Shown: one piece after another, positions 44,084-54,032 of the stretch
Position numbering within the stretch: position 1 is the first letter of the stretch
Layout: each line of letters opens with the position of its first letter
Assembly (NCBI GenBank): GCA_024704765.1
Contig: JAKMXF010000221.1
Span: 62,001 to 126,000 of the forward strand
DNA from: Oopsacas minuta
Taxonomy: Eukaryota; Porifera; Hexactinellida; Lyssacinosida; Leucopsacidae
Direction: 5' to 3'
DNA: 64,000 nucleotides
Position numbers and translations under genes: made by a program
The notes under the pieces: generated by a model
Database searches by the model: none
Told to the model about the DNA's origin: nothing
What the model saw: only the letters and a program-made list of their open reading frames with translations

Positions 44084-44351
44084 ATAACTGTATTGATTTT
44101 CTACACTCATTATGAAACTGTAAATCAATTATTAAACTCATGGACTAAATGATATATCCTTTAATAAAATACACTTATTGCTTCTTATGCAGAAGAATAT
44201 CTCGATCATGAAATTATCGGATCCAAAGGATGATTGAGAGTTAATTAATATGGTCACGTATACACTATACAGTGAGTATATCAGTTAGTATCTTATTACA
44301 TTTAATACACACGTGAATAGCTTGGCATGTGCCGCCTCCCTTTTTACTAGT

Positions 44352-44594
44352 ATGGACAGATCGATATCAGAAAAGAAAGGAAAAGTAGAACTATTCTCCT
44401 CAGCTAACTCCATAAGCTTCATAAAAGGGTTTCTATCAGGATTCGTATTCGCTAACTTGAGTAAGTCACTTGTCATCGGGTTTGTTATTGGGTCAGCTGC
44501 TGGAATATTTTTAGAACAACAGACTCCTAGAACTTTTCCAGACGTGAGAGACTATATAAAGGATTTGCGAGCACGATTATCTAAGAAAGATTAA
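44352..44594 (+). CDS. SLC35A4-MP-like membrane microprotein, overlapping EI24
   Basis: 80 residues from the first in-frame ATG (44352). 'SFIKGFLSGFVFANLSKSLVIGFVIGSAAGIFLEQ' aligns well with the human SLC35A4 upstream-ORF microprotein ('PFLKGFLAGYVVAKLRASAVLGFAVGTCTGIY'), including the Gly-patterned membrane segment. The following 'VRDYIKDLRARLSKK' matches 'LRDYLQLLRKG'. The human protein localises to the mitochondrial inner membrane, and the function here is inferred to be similar. The stop codon TAA (44592..44594) shares its last A with the ATG of EI24 (TAATG), so the two frames are probably read from one mRNA by termination-reinitiation. In vertebrates the partner downstream frame is SLC35A4, a nucleotide-sugar transporter, not EI24. 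Confidence 0.85.
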   Translation: MDRSISEKKGKVELFSSANSISFIKGFLSGFVFANLSKSLVIGFVIGSAAGIFLEQQTPRTFPDVRDYIKDLRARLSKKD

Positions 44595-45702
44595 TGCAAG
44601 CTATCACAGCATTCGTTTCTACTTTTACAACAGGATTGATAGATTCAATAAAGGGGGTATCTCTATTCATTATACTAATTAGGAAAAATGGCGAGCTTCA
44701 AAACTCATTCCGTAAATCCGTAGTTCTTAACATATTCGTATTGGCATTCAGTGTCCTTACAATTGAATACATTATATTTCCATTATTTTCTCTGTTACTC
44801 TCTCTCGTGTCCTCACTTCTCTTCCCAGACACAGCCAAGCAAAATCTCGAAATGGTTACCATGGTAACAACGGTGGTATGGTATATAATAAATGGTTTAT
44901 GGGTGCTTCCTCTGCTTTGGATAAGTAAGATAATTAATATACTCACATTCCAGAAGATGGCAGTTGCTGCCTACAAGACTTCTTTTCCAGTTAACAAACA
45001 ATCCCGCAGTCCCAACCACAATCTCAATATTTCTCTTAAAAGTGAGTTATTTGCATTATAAGAAAATGAATTTTGTGATTTATTTTATTTCTTATATTTG
45101 CGTTTATAGCTCAGATCTCTCGCGTGCTAGCTGATGGTATATTCAGAATGGTGATAGAACTTCTGTTCATGTTACAATCCCTCTGTATTTCATTCATCCC
45201 TGTAGTTGGATCTATTGTGTATCTGCTCCACCTATCTTTACTAAACGCACTCTATGCATTTGAATACAAATGGATGCATCAAGGAATTGAAACTAAAGCA
45301 ATGCTCAGATACATACAATGTGGTAAGAGTAGGATTTAGAATTTTGACTGCGGATAGTATATATATATATATATATATTTGATTCTTAATACCTGTTTAG
45401 GTTGGCCTTACTTCATTGGCTATGCTTCCATCCTAACACTAGCTACTTATATTCCAGCCTCTTTTGTTCTGAGTGCTTGTATCTATTCAGCTTTTTTCCC
45501 TCTCTACATTGTAAGTGCATATCCTGCTAAGGTTAAGCTGTCTCATCATGCTATCCCACAACTGCGAATATTCACACTATCGAGTATGGTAGCTGATAAG
45601 TTGTTTGTTAAATCTACACGGAGTCCTACGATAGATCGTCGATCAGCTGTCAAAGATGTCACCCAATCCATTTCTGAGAGTTTGACAAATACAACAGACT
45701 AA
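44594..45702 (+). CDS. EI24: EI24 autophagy/ER membrane protein
   Basis: Multi-pass ER membrane protein needed for autophagosome maturation and p53-induced apoptosis in other animals. Exons 44594..45041, 45110..45322 and 45401..45702 join in phase (1,1) to give 320 residues (human 340). Matches include N-terminal 'GLIDSIKGVS' (human 'GIKDSIWGIC'), 'INGLWVLPLLWISKIINILTFQKMA', 'LFMLQSLCISFIPVVGSIVYLLHLSLLNALYAFEYKWMHQGIE', 'WPYFIGYASILTLATYIPASFVLSACIYSAFFPLYIVSA' and 'QLRIFTLSSMVADKLF'. Several hydrophobic segments are visible. The N-terminal match supports ATG 44594 as the true start, and hence the one-base overlap with the microprotein upstream. Confidence 0.94.
45358..45378. repeat. (TA)n microsatellite
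   Basis: About ten TA units inside the second intron of EI24. Confidence 0.95.
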
Positions 45703-45836
45703 TAATAATAATTTTAATTATCGTGTGATGTGTTTCAATACGGTAGTGTGTTCAATAAAGATATTAATTATAAATAGCACTATTTCTCCGAATAAACCCT
45801 TATAGCTGTATAGATATATACTTGTTAGTATAGGGC

Positions 45837-46340
45837 ATGTCTCTACGAATGCCATCGAGAGGTGGGGTGAGAGGCGGGAAGGATCAGTTTGATTGGGAGG
45901 ATGTCAAAGCTGATAAATATCGCGAAAACTATCTTGGCCATTCTCTCAAAGCGCCTATTGGTCACGTGCATAAGGTTCGTGAACAGAACTGGTACATGAA
46001 GGATGGTACAGGTGATCAGCAGAAGGAACTGAATGAAGAAGTACGGATGATTAAAGAGATGGAGTCACGGGGGATGGCTATAGCTCTAGGACAAGAAGAC
46101 ACTAATATAAGGGATATGGAAGAGAAGGGAGAGAGCGTGTCTCTATCTGATAAAATGGTTAAGGAAATATTAGGCGTTAGTAGCAGCGGGAAAGATATAA
46201 AAATTAAGAAAAAGAGTAAGAAAATAAAACGGGAAAAGAAAGAAAAGAAAAGAGAGAAGAATGAAAAATCAAAACACAGTAATGAATTGAAAATATCTAC
46301 AAATGGACTGACGAATAAATCTAAGCACAAACAGAAATAA
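45837..46340 (+). CDS. MMTAG2: MMTAG2 (C1orf35) homologue
   Basis: A single exon of 167 residues. The N-terminal '[20 protein letters not shown]' and '[25 protein letters not shown]' are near-identical to multiple-myeloma tumour-associated protein 2 (human '[20 protein letters not shown]', 'RENYLGNSLMAPVGRW'). A helical Glu-rich middle ('[19 protein letters not shown]') is followed by a Lys-rich tail of about 50 residues. Molecular role poorly known; nuclear and RNA-associated by composition. The human protein is longer (263 residues), mainly in the low-complexity tail. Confidence 0.92.
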   Translation: [167 protein letters not shown]

Positions 46341-46607
46341 TAATTACATTTAATTTCTTGCATGTCTTGTTTAGAATTCTGAAAGACCCTTAATAAATAT
46401 ACAAGTACGTATAATTATATAAACATATGGACCGGAAATAGTGCCTAAGATAGTGCAATAAGATCCATCCAATGTTTTCTCTTATCCTGGAATTTTACCC
46501 GTTCTAATACCCAGAATTTTGTAATGTTTTTATATGTTAAGGTTTCGGGACTATAATTTGTTAAAATATTGATTACCGTTTTTGACTAAGTTTACGTTTA
46601 TGACTAC

Positions 46608-48610
46608 ATGATGTCTCTGTCTCATGTCAATCGCAAAGAAGCTGAATTTACTTTTCATACATGTGACGATGGTAACAAAGGGTTTCTCGACAAGGAAGAT
46701 TATAAAACTGCCGTAATTTCACTGTTCGGACTAATGCCTACTGATTCGGAGATAGATGAGGTATTTGTGGCAGGCAAAGAACAAAAGGAAGGTAGATAAA
46801 TAAAAATAAAGTATTTGTATACTAATTTTATATATTTTCATCATTTTTAAAATCTCAGAAGATGGTCTTTCCTTGAGGAAAGATAAATTTATCAATCTCA
46901 TGGTTTGGAGGAGTGGATCTGCACTAAATTGTTACAATTATGAACGACTTCTATTTGATTGTTTTGACCCACTACAAGATGGATTTATCAAAATTGAGGA
47001 TTTCGAGAAGATAGTACAAAAATATTTTCCAAAGGTAATTCAGTACAACATTCAAAGACATATTTAATGTCACGTAATTACAATCCAGTACGTAAAAAGT
47101 TCGATACAGTTATAGCTTGAAATCGGAAAGAGTGACAAGCAATATTCCGCAAAGAATGAATACGAATGCACTTAGGAAGAGAATCAGATTCACCTTTCCT
47201 TGAATCTCCCTGAAAACGAGTATACCCCAAATGGAAGAGATAATAGGAGGGCCAGATGATACTAATGGGTACGAAATTGAAGTGGACACTATCCCGTTAA
47301 CGTATATCCATACCATGGTTCCTGTTGCCCATATTCCACCAGAAATTATCCCAGGCAAGAGAGCTTGTGGGTAGATGCTTGGTTTATTCAATTTCACAAT
47401 AGAGTATACTACTAGGATTAGAGTAGCCATAAGGAATATCCCTGTAGTGTAAGGAAATGCATAGTCTAAGCTATCTGCACTATAATACGTATTGTTATGA
47501 GACAGGGTGGTCATTATGCTAATTGGTAGGAACATGAAGCCGTAGAATGTACCCGACATAAACCCCAGACTAACTCCTAGAATCTTTCTAAATATAGGAT
47601 GTAGTGACTCTATACAAGCTAGATCATCTTCATTACTCTTGTCTATTGCTCTAACATCAGCATTAATAGTTTTATAAGGAATAGAAGTGGAAGAGGAATT
47701 GGGTTGCTTATCCTCAGGATCTCCGAGAAGGGGGGTTCTTTCACGATTTTTCTGAGTTTCTTGTTTCTTTAGAGTAGGTTTTACAAATGCGATCAGAAAT
47801 CCTCCTATAATACAAACTAGTACTCCTACATAGTTCATGATCGGATAACAGAGCACTTTCTTATCAATTCCGAACATACCGAATGTACTAGTCGCCCATC
47901 CTACAACCATAGAAGTGATTGCCCATATTAGGAACCCAACAGATAGGCCCAGAAGCTTTATTATTGGAACCACACATACGTTACCCAGTGACCAAATAGC
48001 TCCACCGATTGCTGCCTCTATATAGAAACGAGGGAATTGCTGAATGCCGTATGTAATGAGTCCTCCTATTAGGATAGCTACTGACATTACCCATTGGAAG
48101 AATACTCCATCTCCTGTCTCGAACTTCTTAACTGGGACATAGTTACTTCCATAACATAAAGTCGGTATTATAGTGAGTACAATACCTACTAACATGCCAG
48201 GAGAATTAGAAGTATCATTAGAAGTAGATTTGTTAGTAGCTAGTTCACATGTAGTTTGTGCTGATGCTGAGGGAGTAGAGAGCAAGAGCAAGACTGATAC
48301 CAACAGTATGGATAAAGTGGTAATACAATGAAAATACATTGTAGTGGCAGAGGTAGGCCTAATTGCTAAGATGATAAGCTTAAAATACTAGTTATAGATC
48401 TAGCATTGTCTCAAGGTTAAGATCAATTTACAATTGCATACTTCACTTCAGTCTAGCACCTAATAATAATTTTATGAGTATATCATTGTGTAGACGGAGA
48501 GAGCTTTCACTCAGGAGGTATTCAACAAGATAGATATTGATTGTGACAGTAAACTAAGTTACAAAGAATTCACTATATTCTTGCAACAGTCTGCAAGCAT
48601 ACTTACATAA
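46608..48610 (+). CDS. EFCAB11: EFCAB11, EF-hand protein, with TMEM144 nested in its last intron
   Basis: Exons 46608..46791, 46859..47034 and 48494..48610 join GT-AG in phase (1,0) to give 158 residues (human EFCAB11 163). EF-hand-like units: 'FHTCDDGNKGFLDKEDYKTAVISLFG' (human 'FKACDEDHKGYLSREDFKTAVVMLFG'), 'FDCFDPLQDGFIKIEDFEKIVQKYFPK' and, on the far exon, 'VFNKIDIDCDSKLSYKEFTIFL'. The last loop (DIDCDSKLSYKE) has the most canonical calcium ligands. Exon 3 is found 1.46 kb downstream, past the antisense TMEM144 gene. The phase match and the family alignment ('PK-TERAFTQEVF' against human 'PKLPERTVLEVF') establish the split gene. Confidence 0.92.
47110..48339 (-). CDS. TMEM144: TMEM144-family membrane transporter, nested
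   Basis: A single exon of 409 residues: a 10-segment DMT-like transporter of unknown substrate (TMEM144/DUF1632 family). An N-terminal signal peptide (1-28) precedes a short Asn/Ser-rich lumenal region. Then 'PTLCYGSNYVPVKKFETGDGVFFQWVM', 'AAIGGAIWSLGNVCVVPIIKLLGLSVGFLIWAITSMVVGWATSTFGMFG', a cytosolic loop with 'NRERTPLLGDPED' (dileucine-type sorting motif), 'SLGFMSGTFYGFMFLPI', 'LLPGIISGGIWATGTMVWIYVNGIV' and 'YPLVSSGPPIISSIWGILVFREIQGK'. It lies wholly within the last intron (47035..48493) of plus-strand EFCAB11. Confidence 0.94.
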   Translation of the reverse strand: MYFHCITTLSILLVSVLLLLSTPSASAQTTCELATNKSTSNDTSNSPGMLVGIVLTIIPTLCYGSNYVPVKKFETGDGVFFQWVMSVAILIGGLITYGIQQFPRFYIEAAIGGAIWSLGNVCVVPIIKLLGLSVGFLIWAITSMVVGWATSTFGMFGIDKKVLCYPIMNYVGVLVCIIGGFLIAFVKPTLKKQETQKNRERTPLLGDPEDKQPNSSSTSIPYKTINADVRAIDKSNEDDLACIESLHPIFRKILGVSLGFMSGTFYGFMFLPISIMTTLSHNNTYYSADSLDYAFPYTTGIFLMATLILVVYSIVKLNKPSIYPQALLPGIISGGIWATGTMVWIYVNGIVSTSISYPLVSSGPPIISSIWGILVFREIQGKVNLILFLSAFVFILCGILLVTLSDFKL

Positions 48611-49164
48611 CGATTGTATTATATCTATGTCTCAACCTTTGGTAAAATATTTATGAACCAAAATACAAATAACTTTTGAGCTGAATAAACAAAATATGGT
48701 ATTGCTATGAATGGCTTAAACATCTTAGGGCTGCGGTATAAACACATTGAGCATCTGGCATATTGGTTACCATTACTCAGCTCTATATGACTATTATAAT
48801 TATTAATGGGATCTACTTACTCTACTACATCTATGTATTAATTATATCTAATAATTCAGATAATACATTTACTCGTAAACTACTTAATATAAGGAGGGAT
48901 AAATATGAAGCGCTTGTTCGTCTAGCTTCAGTATATTTGCTAATATCACGAGTTATTGACTTTGAATTAACTACATTGCACTTCTTATTTATCCCTGGTC
49001 CAGAAAATAATTGTAATTTCCAGTCCTTATATTACGTAATTCACGATCTACCGTAATTTCTCTGTTGTCTAGTGGCTGAAATATAAACATTTTATTATGC
49101 GTGATTTATATTATATTGAAATACTAGATAATTGTTGTTTTCAGCAATAACTTGGATAAATCAC
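48611..49164. other. Gap between EFCAB11 and SLC35C1-like gene
   Basis: 550 bp. It includes an 89-codon frame from ATG 48787 to 49056 with a hydrophobic N-terminus, ~43 bp downstream of a TATAAACA word (48737..48744). It has no recognisable domain, so I leave it uncalled. TTGTTTTCAG at ~49134..49143 looks like a splice acceptor in the leader of the SLC35C1-like gene. Confidence 0.4.
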
Positions 49165-50190
49165 ATGGATAACTCGAAGGTGTTATTTAGGCAGTGGTTG
49201 AAGATAGGGGGAGCCATCATATTCTACTGGTGTAACTCCATAGGGATGATATTCTTTAACAAATTTCTCTTCAGTTCGAAAGATCTAGATTTGAATGCTC
49301 CCTTGTTCGTAACTTGGTTTCAAGGTATCATAACTGTTCTATTTTGTTTGATAGGTGGAATTACAATCGGTGACTCTATCCCAATAATTGGAACATTTCC
49401 TAAAATCACTTTTGACTTTAAAATGGCATCTAACTGCTTGCTACTGTCTGTAGTAACTGCCATATCTATAACATTTAAGAATCTAACACTCACAAAGATA
49501 GAAATCGCGTTCTATAGCGTTAGTTTAGCTATGGGAACTATTTTCACTGTATTATTCTCATGGATGATTTTGAAGCAACGTATTTCAATAGTCATTATGT
49601 TAACCTGTGTTGTTATAGTAGCAGGATTTGCATTGAGTGTGGAACAGCAAAGGGAGCTCGCAGGTTTATCAATGGTTGGCCTATTCTATGGTGTCATGTC
49701 TTCAATCATTGGTCCGCTCTCACAAATCCAGCTCAAGAGAACCCTTTCCATTGTAAACAATCTATGGGTCTTAACTTTCTATACTAATTTCAATGTATTA
49801 TTCATCTATCCAGTGCTGTCTATTATGTTAGGTGAATATGAGAGTCTTATGAAATTTAAACAACTAACCAATCCGTTCTTCTGGGTGCTACTGACACTCA
49901 GTGGATTCGTGGGAGTATCTCTATCAATTGCCATTTCGCTTCAAGTATCATTGACTTCTCCTCTCACTTCCAACATCAGTGGAGTTGCCAAAAACTGCAT
50001 ACAAACTGTCCTAGCCGTTTTGGTTAATCCTGAAGCTAAGTCAGGGACCTGGTGGCTAGGAAATTTGGCCATTCTTGGGGGCTCAGGTGCATACACAATC
50101 GTTCGTATGGAGGAAATGAAAGTTCAAACCGTGAAAGTTGTGTCGAGTGAAGTTAAGATGGAGGAAGGAATAGTTGATGAAAAGTCTTGA
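49165..50190 (+). CDS. SLC35C1: GDP-fucose transporter-like (SLC35C1 family)
   Basis: Golgi nucleotide-sugar antiporter family. I start at ATG 49165 (MDNSKVLFRQW), after a leader splice acceptor, giving 341 residues. Ten hydrophobic segments and family matches: 'YWCNSIGMIFFNKFLF', 'LNAPLFVTWFQGIITVL', 'ISITFKNLTLTKIEIAFYSVSLAMGTIFTVLFSWMILKQR', 'VEQQRELAGLSMVGLFYGVMSS', 'LWVLTFYTNFNVLFIYPVL', 'LTSPLTSNISGVAKNCIQTVLAVL' (human '[24 protein letters not shown]') and 'WWLGNLAILGGSGAYTIVRMEEMK'. It would supply GDP-fucose for lumenal fucosylation. Divergence from vertebrate SLC35C1 is appreciable, so the substrate is inferred. Confidence 0.9.
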   Translation: MDNSKVLFRQWLKIGGAIIFYWCNSIGMIFFNKFLFSSKDLDLNAPLFVTWFQGIITVLFCLIGGITIGDSIPIIGTFPKITFDFKMASNCLLLSVVTAISITFKNLTLTKIEIAFYSVSLAMGTIFTVLFSWMILKQRISIVIMLTCVVIVAGFALSVEQQRELAGLSMVGLFYGVMSSIIGPLSQIQLKRTLSIVNNLWVLTFYTNFNVLFIYPVLSIMLGEYESLMKFKQLTNPFFWVLLTLSGFVGVSLSIAISLQVSLTSPLTSNISGVAKNCIQTVLAVLVNPEAKSGTWWLGNLAILGGSGAYTIVRMEEMKVQTVKVVSSEVKMEEGIVDEKS

Positions 50191-50369
50191 TTCAAGTATA
50201 TTAACTCATTCTATAGGTCACTATCATAGTAACCCTAGTTTTACGGAGAAATTTTTCAGGCAGTATATTACACAAATCTATATTATTAAATAAATTATAT
50301 TAACAAAGCTAACAACCTTCACACGACAATACAGTTCTTAATTAATCTGGCTTTGATTGGTTGCTATTG

Positions 50370-51475
<1,106 letters not shown>

Positions 51476-52075
51476 ATGCTTGGAGGAAAATCTGTTGAGT
51501 TACTTAAGGAGTTGCGTCGCTCCGAGGCTACTGAAGGACCCAATGCAATCCCGGTGTTTAACGATGAACAGGTTCGACAGGTGCTAGAAGAGATGGGAGA
51601 TCTCTTCCAACGCAATCAAGAGGAAGTACGAGCTACATCTGAAGGCGAAAGAGGCCTGTTATCTGGAATACAATTACGTCATGCTGCGTTAGAGAGGAAC
51701 AAACGTTGTTTATTAGCGTACTTACATAATAGAGCAGGAAGGATACGTCATTTAAGGTGGGAGATGGGAGGGGCAGTACCCCCTGAGTTGAAGCCTCGCC
51801 TACATGAACAAGAGATGCAATGGTTCACTAAATACAGTCGCTCATTATCTAAGTATATGTCCTCTTTGGGAGGAGGAAATGGATTGGATCTAACGAGACA
51901 TTTGCAGCCTCCGACAGGACTACACTTACAAGTACGGTGTGTGGTAGATTACGGAGAATTCGAAACAGAAGATGGAATTGTTGTGCAGCTAACTAAGAAT
52001 AGCCAGCACTTTCTACTAAAAGCTCATTGTGAGCATTTGATTAGGCAAGGCATTCTAGAACATGTTGTTAATTAA
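51476..52075 (+). CDS. GINS1: GINS1 (PSF1), GINS replication complex subunit
   Basis: Subunit of the CMG replicative helicase (Cdc45-MCM-GINS) that also contacts DNA polymerase epsilon and primase. A single exon; ATG 51476 gives 199 residues (human 196). Matches run the full length: 'KSVELLKELRRSE', 'PVFNDEQVRQVLEEMGDLFQRNQ', 'IQLRHAALERNKRCLLAYLHNR', 'RIRHLRWEMGGAVP', 'EQEMQWFTKYSRSLSKYMSSLGG', 'GLDLTRHLQPP', 'VRCVVDYGEFETEDG' and 'LTKNSQHFLLKAHCEHLIRQGILEHV'. The C-terminal B domain, needed for complex activity, is intact. Confidence 0.97.
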   Translation: MLGGKSVELLKELRRSEATEGPNAIPVFNDEQVRQVLEEMGDLFQRNQEEVRATSEGERGLLSGIQLRHAALERNKRCLLAYLHNRAGRIRHLRWEMGGAVPPELKPRLHEQEMQWFTKYSRSLSKYMSSLGGGNGLDLTRHLQPPTGLHLQVRCVVDYGEFETEDGIVVQLTKNSQHFLLKAHCEHLIRQGILEHVVN

Positions 52076-52283
52076 TTATTTCGTAATTATAAATGATATG
52101 CAATTATTTATGCCAATTGTTGTTAATATTCAACAAACATGTTTATCAAATACAGTATGTGATTGCAATGCATTTAGTAATTTCTCGTCTGGTTAGTGTG
52201 AGATAATGAAGCGATTCAATTCAATAGGTATTTGGAAGATTGTCTTATATCAAGATGCCTGTTGATAATCTTTAATTTAAAGT

Positions 52284-53442
52284 ATGATCAATATCTTTGC
52301 TATCATCTTCGTATCTTCTCTTTTCGCAGTGAATACTCTGTGTCAGTTAGAATGCAGTGTCGCTCTTGAGTTCTCATTTGAAATATTTTGGGTTAAACCA
52401 AAATGCGTTCTTCCAATTGGCAGTCAAATCCCTTTTGATTTCATAATGAAACAAGTTTTAATCCAAACTATATTTTAACTTGTATCGGACCATCTAAATC
52501 TGTTGATGTTGCTTCGAACAGTGTAACGTGTATGTGCTCATTATTAGACAATGTGGCTATGAGAGTATCACTTCCTTTGATCTGCGGTGGGTTTATATTA
52601 TCGGACAATACCAGTAATAATAGTGATTCAAATTTAGTTTGGATTATTTTAGGTTCTGTTATCGCCGTAGCATTAGTCATCTTAAATTTGGTAATTTTGA
52701 GTACCGTACTGATACTGTGGATATTTGTAAGAAAGAAGAAGAAATCTAAAAACAATATACACCCTAAAGCTGATCAAGAGAGACCATCAGGTGTTATTGA
52801 AGATGAAATGTATAGTAATACCTTCATTTACCCCAAATTACCTTCCTTACCAGAATGAGTATCGGTAGATTTGAATGATTACGAATTTATTGACAAAGAA
52901 GCAACGGATATGTATACTTATAGCATCTGTTTTGATCATTGTGAAGAGCTATATCAAGTTATTAGGCAAAATAAACCTTATGGTATCAATGAGGAGTTGT
53001 ATCAAACAGTTGAGGATCAAATATCACATATTCGTACTCATTCTTCTAACGTGAATATGTCCGGAAGTAAGAGTTGTATCGTAGTGCCTACACTAGAGCA
53101 AAGAAGTACACTAGATACCAGTCATTTTAACACAGCAACAGAATTCAATTATATTCGATTCATTGATCAAGGTAATGATATAATGAGCAAGGAAGGTGAT
53201 TAGTGGGACCCTTCTGAAGATATGGAAGATTTGTATAGCCAGCTGATCAAGCTGATCAGCGTCCTGACATGAAAGATCTCGTTGCTGTACTCAGTAAGTC
53301 TGATGAGGGTTTGTTAGTTCGTGATCTGCTGGGGAACAGATCTGGTTCAACAGCACCAGCTTCCATGTTGGGTTCTGATCCAATGGCAGCGAAGGAGTTG
53401 TACAAAGATTTGCAGAACATGTTTTTGAATGTGAAGAATTAG
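52284..53442 (+). pseudogene. Broken receptor tyrosine kinase relative, kinase domain deleted
   Basis: Reads as the remains of a receptor like its minus-strand neighbour. It has a signal peptide ('MINIFAIIFVSSLFAVNTLC') and a short Cys-containing ectodomain. The frame shifts near 52475 and continues to a membrane helix ('LVWIILGSVIAVALVILNLVIL') and Lys-rich stop-transfer. The Tyr-rich juxtamembrane part is crossed by in-frame TGA (52856) and TAG (53201), ending '...EDMEDLYSQLIK'. The entire catalytic domain is missing. At 53251 the sequence jumps, in another frame, to a kinase C-tail ('ADQRPDMKDLVAVLSKSDEGLL...KELYKDLQNMF'). The junction carries a tandem AGCTGATCA duplication. Introns cannot explain the premature stops convincingly. 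Confidence 0.8.
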
Positions 53443-54032
53443 TCCTCTCCGGCTTATAGTTGTAGCGTTAACTAAGTAATACAAGGTTGTAGATTTTATA
53501 CTTTTGTAAATTAGAATGTTTAAAGTTATATATTTGTGTATTTGTAGTGATAGTAATAGACTGGGCTGTATAAAGCAAATGTGCGTGACCTGGGACATAT
53601 GGCACCAACAGTTAGATATGGATAATTATCTAGTGGGAAGTGCTCCTTAGTGGCCCAAACTGCCTACCGATGTAACCCACATTATTACTGTAATTCTAAT
53701 TTGATAATAATCTAGGACAATTTCCCTACTCCCGAAAGTAACGATTAAACCAAAACTATAGAATTCTATGCGAATACTTAACACTTGTGAATATTTACAC
53801 AACTTAGTCTACTATCTACATACACAAAAATAACAAATTCAATATTATTTTATTGCGCTGTAAGGTATTTGTTTTGTAAATCTTTATACAAATGTTTTGC
53901 TTCTGCTGGTTCTGCTCCCAAAATGAAACTCTTTTCTTCCAATCCATCCTCCAGCAGATCACGAACTAACAAACCCTCATCAGACTTACTGAGTACAGCA
54001 ACGAGATCTTTCATGTCAGGACGCTGATCAGC
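53251..54032. repeat. 82-nt perfect inverted repeat linking pseudogene tail and intact kinase
   Basis: Positions 53251..53332 (plus) are identical over all 82 nt to the reverse complement of 53951..54032, the C-terminal kinase region of the intact receptor. Sequence on both sides of the tract is diverged. The tract begins with the palindrome GCTGATCAGC. The arms are separated by 618 bp. Confidence 0.95.

Noticed and set aside
48787-49056. 89-codon hydrophobic frame after a TATAAACA word
   Set aside because: No recognisable domain, composition follows the local AT bias, and its frame cannot be spliced in phase to the SLC35C1-like exon. Left as part of the gap.
52856-53203. The two stops in the receptor-like sequence as intron content of a functional gene
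   Set aside because: The reading frame continues with receptor-like composition across both stops, no suitable splice pair removes them, and the kinase domain is missing anyway.
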